64,000 nt of DNA from Cinnamomum chago (taxonomy: Eukaryota > Streptophyta > Magnoliopsida > Laurales > Lauraceae): assembly GCA_038049695.1 (NCBI GenBank), contig CP142452.1, positions 94,805,501 to 94,869,500 of the forward strand. The letters are read 5' to 3'. How positions within the stretch are numbered: position 1 is the first letter of the stretch; each line of letters begins with the position of its first letter. Below the pieces are notes generated by a model. It was not told the DNA's origin, did not search any database, and saw only the letters and a program-made list of their open reading frames with translations. The translations under genes and the position numbers were made by a program. Positions 1-19,846 of the stretch are shown piece after piece.

Positions 1-1661
1 AATTCTCACTCTTGTATGCTAGGGCTTAAGTTGAGTATTTTTTTTAATGAAAATCTTATTTTATTTTGATAATTTGAATTTTTTAAAGTAGAGTCAACTG
101 ATTAATTTTGTATGACTTGAATATTGACCAGGCCATTTTTGAATGTCTGGCATTAGACTAGTAAGATCCGTTACAATCTACGTGTCATTTCATTTCTGTT
201 GTCTCATACGAAAATCCAAATAGACCGCGTTCATGTGATTCATTCATGCTTATCAAATGGTCGAGGATGACATGGCATTGCCGGCAAGACTTGGACTAAA
301 TTTAAAGAAAGATGCCCATCTTCCTCGTCCTTTTCAATATTAACAAAAGGAAGGGAATGCATCGCATGTTGGTCTGTCCCGCTATGTAGGTGGATCCAAG
401 AGAGAAATGGATTAATCCGTGATTGTATCTATGGATAGGAAGATGCACATGGGTGAACATACATATAGAGGCTTGGTGCCGAAGCGTCCTCCTAATTGGT
501 AAAATGTCCATGAGGTTCCTAAAGCCCAACTAGTCCAGCCCCCACTTAAAAAACTTATCCAACCCCCATTTGTTTTCTCAAACTCTCTCTCTCTAAAAAA
601 ATCTGTAAAATGATTAACACATTTCTTTGAGCCATTTTCTTTTTTCTTTTTATTTAGTTATATACAATGGCCAACAAGAGGAGGCCAATGGTTGTCTTGG
701 GTTCATTCATTTCAAAAGAAGAGCCTTATTTTAGAAGGATAGAAGAACGAGAATATAAAACTTAACATACTATTGGCTCTTTATATTGTATGGTGTTATA
801 AAAAATTAGTATGATTTTTATAATAGCTTTTCAAAATCAGGTAACATGTATCCGTCACTAAAACTCACCTTTCAAGTTATCGTTTTGAATAATTTGTTTT
901 TCAAGCCTCCCTCAAACGAAAATCCTAGGTCCGCCACTAGAGATGCATGGATTGACTATCCCTAGCAAAAAAGAAAGAGTACAAAAGTACATCATATGAG
1001 AGGAAGATATTAGCACAAAAACATTGACTAATCAAAATTAGGTTGAGTGGTGTTATCACCCTTAGTTTCACACAAATACCCATAGATTGAGCCTTGAGTG
1101 CTAAGTTAAAATATTCATCCTTGACCAATAGCCCAATGCAGGGGAAGGATCCCTAAGATAAGTGTATTATATTCATCCTAGGATAGAGCAAGAACACGAA
1201 ATTAGAGCTTTTACACATTACGGCTTGCTTTTTTGGCAAGCACAACAGCCCATACCTTTTTACGTTATATTTACAAATAACTACCTCTTCAAATTTGAGA
1301 ACTAAATGCATACGTTGATCACACCAGCCACATTGATAGCTTAGACGCATTTGTATCTTAGAGTCTGTTTCTTTCCAAGAATTATTGGTAAAAATTTGAG
1401 GTGTTCATGGTTTTTTTCAATATGATAAGATGACTTGTCTCATAATATTTGCAAATGTTATATTTCTTCACAAGAATTCTAAAATCTTATCAACCTAAAA
1501 AGTTTGAAATGCCCTGTAAATATTTTGAAACCTCAGCCCCTTTGATTTTTGGTAGAATTTTTTTATGCTCAAGCACAAAGGAACATTTAGGGATTCCTAT
1601 GTTTGAGAATTCACAAATTCATCATGCAGACATACCCTAGATTCTAACCAAAAACACACTC
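1..1661. other. Intergenic, no gene recognised
   Basis: AT-rich sequence with only short chance reading frames on both strands and no recognisable protein domain or RNA gene. It contains CT-rich and homopolymer runs but no repeat with clear ends. Confidence 0.6.
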
Positions 1662-1664
1662 TTA

Positions 1665-1954
1665 AGGGCTTGTTTCTTTTATGGAATTCAAGGAATTCCT
1701 ATATGAAAATTTTCTGAATTCTCAGATATAGTGGAATTCATAAATGCTCCATTGGATTTTTCCACCAAAATGCAAAGAGGGTGAAATTCTTGAATTCTCA
1801 AAATTCATTTGGGACCTTTCATGTGGCTAGAATTTAGAATTGCTAGTAAAGAAACATGGCACTTGGAGATTCTAGGAGATAAAATATCAAATCATGTCTA
1901 CAAATTTTCAACAGGATGAATCTCTGGCAGAAATTCCACAAAAGAAATAGAGTC
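1665..1954. mobile_element. MITE candidate, Tourist/PIF-Harbinger-like
   Basis: A 290-bp segment starts AGGGCTTGTTTCTTTTATGG and ends with a diverged inverted copy (the reverse complement starts GACTCTATTTCTTTTGTGG). It is flanked by TTA on both sides (1662-1664 and 1955-1957), the 3-bp target typical of PIF/Harbinger-derived MITEs. It has no coding capacity. The terminal match is imperfect and the 3-bp duplication could be chance, so the family call is tentative. Confidence 0.42.
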
Positions 1955-1957
1955 TTA

Positions 1958-3749
1958 TTAGTTTCATTGAAATGCTAATGCCCAATCCCGCGCTCTATGT
2001 ACTGTTCAACCTCCCCCAATAGTGTAATTTGGAAAAAAAAAGAGAAAAATAACTTTACTGAGGGTCCTGAGACCACTTCTCCAATGTTCAAAGGAAGTGG
2101 AACGGAATAGCCACATGATCCTAGACAACATTTTTAATGCCAACAAGCCTCATCTTAATCTCATCACTAGAGAGAGTTAGACAAGAGCCGCTAGAATTTC
2201 ATCACTTTAAGAGTGGGGAACCTAGTGACCGAGCAACTTACAGAGGTGGGCACCACATGATCCATTATCAGTTGACTAGGTCCACCAATATTCCGTCATA
2301 TCTGTGGATGTGTGTAGCCTCGTGCATTTGTTTATCTCGTGCCGGTGACCTATACAAACACATGCATTTTCACATATAGGAAGAAATATAAATCCAAAGG
2401 CAATATCACAAATAAAAAATAACAGTCCTTTACTAACTGCCCAGAGTTCAAACGCAGGCAACTTCCATTACTTGAGGGTTGTACTACTACTATCTCACCT
2501 AACGTATACTCCCCTCACTAAAGTGCTCTGGGGAACTAGCCCCTCTAAGCTGAGATACAATCAATATATATATATATATATTATTTTTCTGGTACCCCAG
2601 CCAAGGGAGTTGAAACCTAAAAGAGAGCCCCATACACACGGAAAGATAGCCTATTTAAGTGGGAAAAAGACCTTCACAAGCAAAAAGTAAGCCCACAAAA
2701 CTGGGAAAATAGTCCGCACAAGTAGAAAAATATGACATACCATAGCTATCTTTTATTCTCAAAATACTAGCGATTATTATGCAGCAAAACGGTTAATTTA
2801 GGTGGATGTATGTGGAAGTCTATAACAAATTCTATATATCCTGCATAATATACAATAATAAATTTTGAAGGCATAAAGATTGTGAACTACCTAACTCATG
2901 ATTCATGCATATGGTTTCCATTAAATCAAGAGTACCGGATGTAATGGAAAGAAAGCTGCGTATGGAATAAGATTATATTATTTTTTGGAATTTGGTGGGA
3001 ACGGTGATTGGTTGTGTTTTTGTTAAGTCTAGCTTGGGTTGACTTAATAAAGAATGCAATATTAAAAAACGAACAACCAAGTGAATATTGTAGCCCCGAG
3101 GGGTAGATCAGTTGGCATAAAACTATGATTCGTTATAAATAAAAAAAAACCCCAATTGATTGCAGGTAGTTTGATGGAGCTGTGTGATGACTTTTCTAGG
3201 GCCCATGAGATTGTGACAATTCGAATGTATGACTGAGACTCCAGTGGACCAATTGACAGAGAATGGGTGAAATTTACCACAAAAAAAAAAAAAAAAGACA
3301 CAGAATGGGTGAAGTTCTCACCCCAATCTAAACTCTTCCACGGCTCGCGAACCCATTGATGTATCAGTGGATAACCAGGGAATGGTCACTGATAGTCTGC
3401 AAGTATGGGAGCTCTGACAGTGAGTCTATCTTAAATAAAATAAAATAAAATAAAAAACAATATTTCCCATACATTCCTTTGTGATATTTCATGGTCATGC
3501 AATATCGAAATATCGCAAATATCATACGGTGCAATATCCTATAACTTACGATATTACAAAGTCTTTGTATGAATGATCTTATAGAAAATAGTTAAATTTC
3601 AACTGTTTTAGAGCAAGTGACAGATTTAAGAGCACATATCACCCCGTGCGATATCACATGCGTGAATAACTCTACAACAAACTTCGACTGATTTCAGACA
3701 AATATTAAGTCTAAAGATAGAGGAATGCTGTTTGTCATCAATGAGAAAT
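1958..3749. other. Intergenic, simple repeats only
   Basis: No gene is recognised. A short (AT)n run lies near 2563-2581, a poly(A) tract near 3281-3296 and a (TAAAA)n run near 3433-3455. A short stretch near 3090-3118 (GGGGTAGATCAGTTGGCA) resembles a tRNA A-box and may be a decayed SINE head, but no matching B-box follows at the right distance. Confidence 0.5.
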
Positions 3750-3954
3750 CACTACACCAAAAATCGGAAATTGGAACGGAAAAGCGTTCCTAATCCTTCC
3801 GTTCCTAATCCGTTAAAGTGTTCCAATTTCCGTTCCAATTTGGATTAGGAACGGTTGGTACCAAATTGGAACGGAAATTGGAACACTTTAACGGATTAGG
3901 AACGGAAGGATTAGGAACGCTTTTCCGTTCCAATTTCCGATTTTTGGTGTAGTG
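3750..3954. mobile_element. CACTA-type foldback MITE
   Basis: This 205-bp element begins CACTACACCAAAAATCGG and ends with the inverted copy of the same sequence (CGATTTTTGGTGTAGTG). It is flanked by a perfect 3-bp duplication AAT (3747-3749 and 3955-3957). CACTA at the tip and a 3-bp target duplication are hallmarks of CACTA (En/Spm) elements. The two arms match base for base for about 94 bp around a loop of about 17 bp, so nearly the whole element is one hairpin. It carries no transposase and would need an autonomous relative to move. The perfect arms suggest a recent insertion. Confidence 0.9.
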
Positions 3955-3957
3955 AAT

Positions 3958-6900
3958 GTGAAGTTATTATAAACACGAGCACAAAGTCACTCCATGCTTG
4001 TATCATTTAGGTAAGTGGAGCCTCCACCATTTCCTCAATTTAGTGGTGGGGGCGCCATGTGAATTTGACCATAAGGACCGGCACGCAAATATTACATCAT
4101 ATCGTGTGGTTGAGGCTCAACTCAATTATAATTTTATTTATTACCATGCGGATGGCGTTCACGGCCTATTTCGTTCATTTGGATACATGAGCACAAAGTA
4201 ATAAATACCATTTGATTTGGATAGGCCTACGAACACAACATTGTTGTTCTTCGTAAGAAAATAAATCAATAGCCTCCAATTAGAAAGGTTCGTTAAATGG
4301 GTGGATTCATTTGTGTCTTTTTGGAAACTTTATATGTAAAATAAAGTGGAGTAAAGTATCAAAATAATAAAGAATAAAATATAAGTGAGTTATGATAATA
4401 TTTTATCTTTAGTTGTTTGATAAAAAATCTTTTCAACTTTTTTTTAAAAAGTGGGTATTTTTTTTGTCTTTTAGTGGAAAAAAGATATTGTTTTTTAACT
4501 TTTTTTTTTTTTAAAAAAGAGGAGATTTTGAAAATGTTTAATTTTAATTTGACCATTTGTCTAAAAATTGGAGGCTTTACTTCACTCCACTCTACTAGTG
4601 AAGTTCCCAAACAATGGCAGAGCATATAGAAATTATCTGGTACATACCTTTTTTTTCTTTCTCTCTCTTTCAATGAACATCTCATAATGGGGTCCAATTA
4701 ATCACCCATCCAATTGGCCCCCTTGAATTACATGCATCCTTATTTTTATGCCCATCTAAATAGATTGCATCGTTGGATTGAGGGTTAAACTTTTTAAGTG
4801 ATGAAACATAGTGGGCCACTGATCAAGGTTCAGAAGATCAGGTAGGCTCATAATTCAAAGTATCATTTTTAAAACCTATCGTGAATTTTTCACTAGTTCA
4901 TTTTTTATTTGGTAGAAAATTCTCACTATATATTTAACTAATGAATGTATTAGAACCAACGAGTTCAATTATATGGAAACAACTTTGATAAATTATATAG
5001 AATTTTTAAAAAAATCTTTAAACACTGATTAGACAAATTAATTATGAAAAACACATAATTGACTGGTAAGGTGCAATACTTATTTTTTAACAGAATTACT
5101 CTTGTAGCGATATTAGTAGCCACGTAACACCCATTTTGCATATATTCTGATCTTTTTGTTTTTTCCGTCTCTTTTTTCAATGGACTCTCTAAAGTCTAAA
5201 CATCGAAGGCTAAGAGAGGGAAATGTTTGGAAGATATGAATTGCACCAAGATAATGTTTTTATGTGATAGTTCAGTCCTTGGCCGTTATGGGTCCAGATT
5301 CTAGAACCATTTTCTGTATCTACTTCTCATATTTTGATCATCTTTCTCAGGGACTATCTGTAAAGTTGGGGGACTGGCAGTCTTGCATTTAGGATGTCCT
5401 CTATATTTAGTGATGGCTAGTGCCCATGTGGACAAACCCATCCCTTGACTCCTGTGGAGGATAACCAAGCTAGCTAGAACCTTCCACATTGACACTTTTG
5501 AGTGTTGATATATGATCATGGTTTGTCCAAGACAGAATCACAGTGGCCCCACTTGTATTAGCTGACTAGTAGATATCCAGGAACAAAGGTCCTAATTATT
5601 AATCCTAATTAAAATAGATCTTGCAACTCAAGAGAACTACCCCCATGCTTCACACCCCCTAACCACCTAGCCGCACGCACATAAACACTAACTTATTGGA
5701 GACAATTACCCAAATGACAGATTCGATGCGTATATATCCCTTCCAAACATGCTTTCCTTCTCTTAATCTTTGATATTTAGAGATTCCTTCATTGAGAAAG
5801 TAGACGGAGAAACAATAAGATTGGTTTTGTTGGTTGGGAAGGATATTTGCAAAATGGGTGTCATGTGGCTAATGATATCGCTATGCAGTTAAAGTTATCA
5901 TTACGAGGGTAATTCTGTATAAAAAAAAAGTATTGCACCCTAATCCATCAATTCTGCATTTTCATTATCAATTTATCTAATTAGTATTTACGGTTAATTT
6001 TTCTGTAAGAATCCCAATTATATATAATTACAAAATATAATATTAGATTTCAAAGGCATCCAAATTATGTAACTATATAAATGTTTCATGTCCATGGTTC
6101 CTATTAGATAAATGAATTTAAGACTTTTGACTTGGAGTTGGAATAGTGAAATGTTTGGATCGAAGTTGGAAAAGGTCGTTGGGATTGCATTTCTTCAGAC
6201 TTAAGTTAGCTAATTGAGACTGCATAGATGAAGAATGGTTACGTATAGTTTCGAACCAAGTGTATTCTTAATTTCTTATTCTCTCTCTCACACACACATT
6301 ATCATTTTTTAAAATAAATTTTTAGCCGCTATTTTTAATTTTGACCATCTCATTATAATTGAAATAAAAATATTAATAGTTTAATTTTTTTTATAAGTTT
6401 AAAATTATGAATTAGACGGGCATGTTTTGCATTTAAAATTATTTTAAGCAGTTTAGATTCAAGAACGTGGGTGCCACTAATTGATTTAAAGGGATGTGAA
6501 TGTTAGGTCCCAACAAGTGGGCTGCACTGTAAGTTAGTGAGCCAAGCATTGACCAATCACAAGTACACCTTAATTGCGTGTGGGAATGCCCTGAGCCCAA
6601 GCCCGGATGAAACCTGAATTTCCAGGTCCTTAATTACCTGCACCCTAATTAAAAATCTGAGCCTTGACCCTTGACCCTTGACCCATGACCCAAGACCAAG
6701 TCTGATTTGAAGAGTTTTGGTAATATATGGATATTTGGCTTGTTACATTGTTACATCCAAGCTCAATTTGGATACCTCAGGCTGAAGTCTGAGAACCAGC
6801 TGAACTCCAATTGGGCTTCAAAACCCAGCATAGGCCCAAATACGGCCAGGCCTAATAGCGTTCTGATGCTAGCAGGAGCATCTAAGCACAAGCTTGGTCA

Positions 6901-7709
6901 TGAAGGGATTGCACACTAGTTACAGAATTTCAAGAATCAATGCATTCCAATAATTTCACGTAAGTTTAATTTTGTAAGAGGAACTCTTCTCACTTTTTAC
7001 ATAGAGACATTTCAAGTTCAAACTAATTCTTATCCTAATTATAACAATTCTCTGACAATCCTCTAACGGCTCAATATTCTCTAACACCGAGGGGGTCACC
7101 ACTCACCTGTAAAATTACTTCACTTTTACTTTAATAGTAAATTCCAAATTGGCTGCACAGGGGATGGTACATGATCAAACTACCCGGTCCGTCCATACAA
7201 CTTATCAACTTATGCTAAACCCATGAGTTGAATCTCTGGCCTTAATTTATTGCATCTTAGCTAAAAGTTGGGATTTTAATGATATAGTTTGAATTTAGTG
7301 ATGTAGGTAGACTCCTCAAACCCACTTGATAAAAGTAAAATGATGATCATGAAGACGACCACAAAGACTCCAAGAATCAATAAAAGAAGCTTGATTTTAC
7401 TAGGGATTCCAGCTAGAGAACCCATCAACCATCCATTTAATTTTTTCACTATACCCAAAGCTAAACAACAAACAAAAAAAAAAAAGTACAACTGAAAACA
7501 CCGAGGAGATTCAAAGAAGCAGTGTCTCATTCTCATGATGGATGCTCTCTCTGTCTTCCCAACAGGCATTTCGAACTATGACAGCTTCTATCCATACACA
7601 ATCATCCATTCAAATGTACATGGCTCGGTTGACTGGTACCTAATATCAGTAACCAGCACGAAATACATCTGAATGATGCTAGAGGTTCTAAAACCAAGGA
7701 AGGGGTGCG
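3958..7709. other. Intergenic region downstream of the CKX gene
   Basis: No gene is recognised. It contains a short tandem run of the heptamer TTGACCC (about 6662-6690) and AT-rich low-complexity DNA. The part nearest the CKX stop codon (about 7580-7709) probably holds that gene's 3-prime UTR, because CKX is on the minus strand. No certain poly(A) signal could be picked. Confidence 0.5.
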
Positions 7710-13134
<5,425 letters not shown>

Positions 13135-16100
13135 CTAAAAAGAAATTCGGACTCATAGACAAATTCGTGGGGATTTTGTTTTCCTTTCATTAGAGCTTTG
13201 GTAAATAATTAGTGAGATTTGGACTTTGAGGAAAATGATACCCTAGTGTTTGGACCAAAAAGGGGTTACCACATGGGAAAGAGATGTGAAATCGATAATA
13301 TCTCAACTCCTCGAAAAGAAATTTTTTTTATTTACCATGTGGCACCCCTGGTTGGTCCAAACAGTTGATAAATGGACAAGCTAGAGAGTGGGGTCCATTT
13401 ATTTAACTTAAACCCCTTAAGACAAGCTTTTCCTCGAGACCTTGCGTGATTCCAAAGAAAATCAATTCCTAAGAAAGACTTGTATTTCGAATGAAATTTG
13501 ACTCGAGTATGACCAGGGCACATACGAGATCGCTGGGGAAATTTATTAAATGGGATCCACTGAGATCCCGAAATTCTCATGAGTCAGCGTGAGAGGATCC
13601 GAGCTCGATTGTGCATGACAACGAGGGAGAAATCTTGAGCTGCAGAGAAGAGATCCGGGTTCTGTAGATGATGGCGTCGTCGTGTGCAGCCAAACTTTGT
13701 ATGCTTTTTCAAAGATACGAAGGACGACGCTCTGGATTCTCTCTTCCTTTCACGTTCATGCAGTTAAAAAACACATGAAGGGTTTTTTCCTCGACATTTC
13801 GGTCCATCCTGGAGAACTCAGGGCCCAGGAGGATCTACATGACCCCGCCAACATCTCCACCGTCCCATTTCACACCGCCTACGACCTTGGACGGCTAAGA
13901 ATTTTTGCAAAGTCTATTACAAGATCTCTCCTCTTGTCTGTAAGTTATTATGACGAGATATGGTCAAAGTTTGGTAATGAAAACGGTCTGGTTCATACAG
14001 AATTTTCCACAGCACATTAATTTGTCTCTCTCATCTCCAATGTAGAACAGTAAAGTCACGTTTACGTCAATAACGATTCACGACACACCCACATGAGTTT
14101 ATATGAGGGCTATAAGAGTGTCCAAAGACTTTGAAAAAATGAGGTCAATTTGGTATATCCTTTTGATATCCAATTTTTCCTTTTTTTTAAAGGACTTGTC
14201 ATGTAAAAATAATTTAAATTTTAAAAACATGATGGGACAGCCCAAACACTTCATAACAACTTTAGAGGGACTCTATTCCACTATATCACGAAATAATCAA
14301 ACATTAAGTGATAATCGTGGAATAATTTGGCAAGAAAGTTTTCCAAAAAAAAAAGAAAGAGGATGATCCACGATATCACAAAATAACTCGACATTTAATG
14401 ATAATTGTGGAATGGGACAAGTTTGTTTAAAAAAACAAAACAAATAATGGGCGTGGGGTGGGGGTGAATTTTTTGGGCTTCCTGTTGTTTTTCTTTAAAA
14501 AAGGTTTTTTTCCTGTAGAAATTATTAAAAAAAAAATAGCAATTCATTTCTTAAGACTTGATCAATGCTTAATAAATATCAATATATATATTTATATTTA
14601 GATGGTAAATCCATAATAACCATGTGTTTGATGGTAAAGATCGAGTTGGCCCCACAAACTGTGAACTCTGCTAAAGTATCCTTTGTAATTAACTGGCACA
14701 TATTATTAGCTCCCAGTGCTGCAGCTGTATGTAGAGAATCTGGATCCGTTGCTTTACACGTTTGAAACCGCGAGAGTAAAAGCGTAGGCCATCCATCATG
14801 AAGCTGTGTTCCAACCTGTATTCGACTGGATCTCCGACCTCAAATGGGTCCCACTAATCGGCCATAAATTTCATGTGGGCCCCATTATAGACCACCTTGT
14901 CTGTTGCATAACAAGCTGCCCACGTGATGGATGTCACGTTGCAGGTCTGCATTGGATAATAAGAAGTTAGCTTTAGCCCAAAAACCTAATTAAAGTTGAC
15001 AAAATGAGCAGTTCAAAGCTGATGTTTTCCTACCAGAAACCTAAGAACTCTGCAATGAAATCCTCCACAGGAAAAGAAGTCAGATTAAAATTATCAAGAT
15101 CTGCTCCCCTCACAAAAGACAGTAAAGGAAGTTTCAACTTTACATAATTCCTTCTGTCTGAGAAATCTTAGTAGTCGTAATTGCATTGATTAATGAACAT
15201 TCCTTTCATTTCATTGGCTCTCTCCAGTGCAATGTGTTCCAATCAAATCATCATCTTTTTAATACACACGGGGACCACGCGTGCACAAATGAAAAGCTAA
15301 AAAGAATAAGACACCACATCGCTCACACAGATCTATCTACACACCCCCACTCTCTACAGCCATTGTACTTGATGGATGAACTCTGTGGCTGTGGCGCACC
15401 CAATTCGAGTGAGGCCCCACACTCTAGACTTATAGTGCCATGCCTATTCAGTTATTTCCCTAACATGGGGTGTCCAAATGCTTTGAACATGGGCAAGTGT
15501 ACAGAGATGATGAGTCGCTGGTGAATGATATATAATTGAGTTTTTGAATTTGGTGAGGTTGCTGCTTGGCACTTGCTATTGTGTTGTTTTAATCAAAGAA
15601 AAAGGAGGGGTGGAAACGTTAATCACGAAGATAGCACTGAAGATTTCTTTCCAGAAATACTCCCATGAAACGACAATGTATAAGCATCAGCTTCTATCTT
15701 TTGTCAAGACAAAATATACATGGTTGTTTTCATGTAGATTTGGTAGTTGAATCTCAAGGCTAGTAAGGCGACCTTTCTCACAAGAGCATCAACTCTCATT
15801 TGAATGGCTCTGCTCAACATATAATAAATACATACGAAAGAGAGAGAGAGAGAAAGAGCAGTTACGTGGAGGGTGGGTGCAGAAGGACTGTTTAATGGGT
15901 CCAGGACACCGTGCAATTGGGCATGGGAAGAAGGGCCGGAGAAGATACGGGAGATCTTGGAGAGATCCGGGTCCACACTCATCACGTGGTCCATGGAAAA
16001 TACAGCATTGGGTTCCTTTCACGAGGAAGCCCGTTTTCATACGAGAGAGGAAATTGGCACTGTGGATTGAGTAGGATGGATCATGCAATCATCTTCTTGT

Positions 16101-19100
16101 GGACCCCACCTCGGATGATGTGCAACCACACATTGGATGACTCCAAAACCCATCCATCAACCCTTTTTCAATTAGGGAGTTCATTGGATGTCAGAAATGT
16201 ACTGTTTATTATATACTCGGTTTTGGAGGGCTGAAATACATGCCATTGCTATACTAACATACTCTATGGAATTTATCTACAGTAGCAGAGTGACATGTCG
16301 CCATCTTCAGAAATCTAAGAAAACATACAGGAGAAAGCTTACTTACCATGTTACCAGTCAAGCTCTGGCTCCTGGAACTAACATATCGGTACTTTGAAAT
16401 CTTGGCCTCGCCCATAGAAATTTTTGTACTTTTAGTGATCGGTGCATTGTCCGTGTGGTAATATTTCTCTAACTTGTGTAAAACTGGAATATATATGTAT
16501 ATAAGATTTGATGAAGATAATTTAGATATGATTATTATCTTCCTAGATGAGACCAGATCTCCATTATAGATTCTTTGTTCTTTTCATTGTTTTCTATATC
16601 TACCCCTTTATCTCTCTTGACGGCATACTTTGATTTTGTGGAATTTCTCTCTCTCTCTGTGCATATCTTTCTCTTATCCTTTTCCTTTTGTGCGTCAGTG
16701 TTGACATCTTGCAGCCATGTATGTTCACATACAGATCACAATCCATATTCCAACCCAAGATCTCCTTTCTAAATTTTTAATTAAAACAAGGGCCTTCTTC
16801 ATTTGGATCGTCCATTTGAGGGCCGCAAAAGGCCACCGATCCAATGGCTACAAAGTAGCACGTAATGGATGGAGTGGTCCATCAAGGCGTCCATTGCATG
16901 TACTTGCACTTGCAAGCAAAACAGATTGTTAATAATCTGTAAACGTGAGTCATGTGACAATGTGAGTGTCTGATCCTCCTCGGGTTTGGACAACATCTGT
17001 TTTGCATATTTTTTTTATGATGATGAGCTCATAACATGATTTTATTTGGCAGCTTGTGGGATTAGATGGTGGGACAGATTCCTCTCCCCTTCCTAGGTTT
17101 TTGTTCTTTTGTTTTGATTACTTTGCTCAGTGTTTGCTGCTGCTTTAGCGTACAAATGAGGATCTTGTAAGCTAAAGCTCAAGATTCATCAATCAATGTG
17201 CGGGGTACTATGTCTACAAATTGCACTGGGCCTGTCATTGATACGGTCATTTTTCTAAATATTTCAAAACGTCCTTACCTTATCCCTGTCTCCACTTGTG
17301 TACTTAAATCTCTGCTCGCATCTTCTTGTTTCGAGACTTGCAGCCAGTGACATAAGCATCTGGATCTTGTTAAATTATAACAGTTGGTGATTAAGGAACA
17401 TAATAATGAGGCCACCTTAATGGGTGGGCATATTTGCTCATATGGGCACCTAAGCATGTATTAATCATCAGCCGCTTTGCTCTCCTGTCTTATGCCTTTA
17501 ATGGGCCATGGACCTAGTCTACTTGTTTGTAGGGTATGGAGTAAAGTAGAAATTAAATGTGGGTCAAATCAAGAAGAAGAAAGAGTAAAGGGACTAGCGA
17601 GAAAAACCACAATTTTTTTGTCATTTGGTGAGTTTCAAGAGGATATTTTTTTGTCATTTTGTGCATCTAAAAAGTTTTTTTTTTTTTTTTTTTTGCTTTT
17701 ACAATTAAATCCGTCTAAATTTTTTTATTTAACACTTTATTTTACTGTACCTTACAAACAAACAGGCCAGACTACTCTGTAAGGTGGTGGATTTTAAAAG
17801 ATTTTTAGAAATACATGCACAAACAAATCTTTTACAATTGGTGCAACTTTTTTTTTTCTTTTTATGAAAAGGATGGAAATTTTGAACTCGTCTTTTAAAT
17901 TCCACATAAAACCCTTTCTTACAAAGGGATCATGGCTAAACATAGTAAGAATATTACATAAAGAAGTGTTGAGTTGGGTAATCAATCATGTTCACAAAGG
18001 CTCGAAAATGAAATAATTCCTTAGACACATTTGATCCATTATTGAACTTAAATATAAATGCAATTGAAAACACTAAAAAGTAGTTTTGGTAGTGGAGGAA
18101 GTACCGGCAGAAGTAATAATTATAATATATTTTTTAATTATTATTATAAACACCCAAACAATATATGCACCCCTCGCGGAAAATGAGTGTGCTGTCCCCT
18201 TCAAGCATTCCCTCACTTTCATCCATCGAAATCCAGAATACAACTTGGGTGGGTAAGAATCCCAAGCTTGACTCAGGTTGTATTTAGGTAAACTAAATTC
18301 AAGCATAATACAAAGAAATGTTAACATGCCTCACCCGAAATGAGCCGAGTTATAAGTGCCGAATCCAAGTGCAACACGGTTTCAGCTGAGTTGACTCGAG
18401 TTGGATAAGATATCTAAATTTCAAGGTTTGGTTTGCCTTTTAAATGTTACAAAACTAAGAAATGTTATATACTTCATATATAGAATATGGGTAATCTTTC
18501 CTACGGACGTTCCACATACAGCTATTTAATGTGAGAATACTTCTCTACATATAGTATATAATGCATATATGTAATACATAATACAAAAACAAAACCCAAA
18601 ATCAAACTCAAGTATTAGCCCATAGTGGTCCTAACCCATATTGCATGTTGATTTCAAAAAGGCAAGTGAGAGCCTAACCTGAACTTAAATAAGCCCTTGG
18701 TTGGGTTAGGCCATGCAAGTACTGGTTCAACATGACTCAAGTTATATCTCCAATATAAACTGCTCAAGATCATGGGTTATTGGTGTGTCGCCCACCAGTG
18801 GACTGAATCTCACTCTAAATAGTTTTGTGCTCACCATCCATTAAACACATGAGCTACTCCCTTTTCTTTTCTTGTTTTAATCATGTATTGTACACAAAAT
18901 TTGACTACTAGTATCTTTCAACTTCAATTAGAAGGAAATCTTGGTTGATTGATAATAATGCAAAGAGCCCATTTATAAGGTTGGAGGACCTTACTCTTAA
19001 AAACTTGTAAAGAGCAAAGGTTGCCCAGAAAAGACCACAGGGTCAGGGTCAGGGACGGGTCATATTTGATTCCTCAAACTTGTAAAGGGACTGAGATCCC

Positions 19101-19768
19101 AAGGACATCTTTCCTCTAGCTGTCTGATTTATAATTTCCACATGAGTAGGGCCAAGCCACGTCCTCAAAAACTGCAATTGGATTGCTAGTGAGATTATAA
19201 AGAGAAGGAATCATGCAAGCTGTTCCCTACCCTACCCGTTTTAGATGATGCTCACTATAGTATAGAGCCTACCCAGACCACCCTTTTTTTATTTGTAGGC
19301 TTGATGAAAACTGTCGAACTGCACCCCTTTGCTTTGGACCATGATGCCTCTTCCTCGTCAGCTTGGCCCACCCCAAATTGATAATGACATGGCCTTTTTG
19401 GTTCTTGGGCACCCACTACACCACTAGCCTACAACTAAGGCTATTCGAATCTTGACTAATATTGACCCAAACGGGAATAACAACAACTCAAGAGAGCCAG
19501 ATTTGGCGTCCCACCGAATTATAGTCCAAGCGGAATATGGTACCCTTTTACCAGCTTAAAATGGGTCCCATCAAAAAAGCACATCAGACCGAATAGCCTT
19601 TTTCATGGGGCCCTTTGTCCTCTCTCTTTGTTATCTTTAGATCTTACCTGCTGCCAATCTGTTTCCCATCCATGGCATCAGTGACTCGCTCGTTTTTAAA
19701 ACTTAGGCACAAGGCCGTGTTGTGTTGTTACCCATGGTTCTGTAACTCGGCTTTCCTAATTTGTAGTT

Positions 19769-19846
19769 TGAAAGGGCATTGAGTAAGTTGTATCACTGAC
19801 ACTCAGGTGAAAGGGCATTGAGTAAGTTGTATCACTGACACTCAGG
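19769..19846. repeat. Exact 39-bp tandem duplication
   Basis: The unit beginning TGAAAGGGCATTGAGTAAGT occurs twice head to tail (19769-19807 and 19808-19846) with no difference, so it is a recent local duplication in intergenic DNA. Confidence 0.9.

Noticed and set aside
13682-14020. Frame upstream of CKX that looked protein-like (GELRAQEDLHDP)
   Set aside because: I recognise no family, and there is no supporting intron or domain pattern. It is probably chance in the CKX upstream region.
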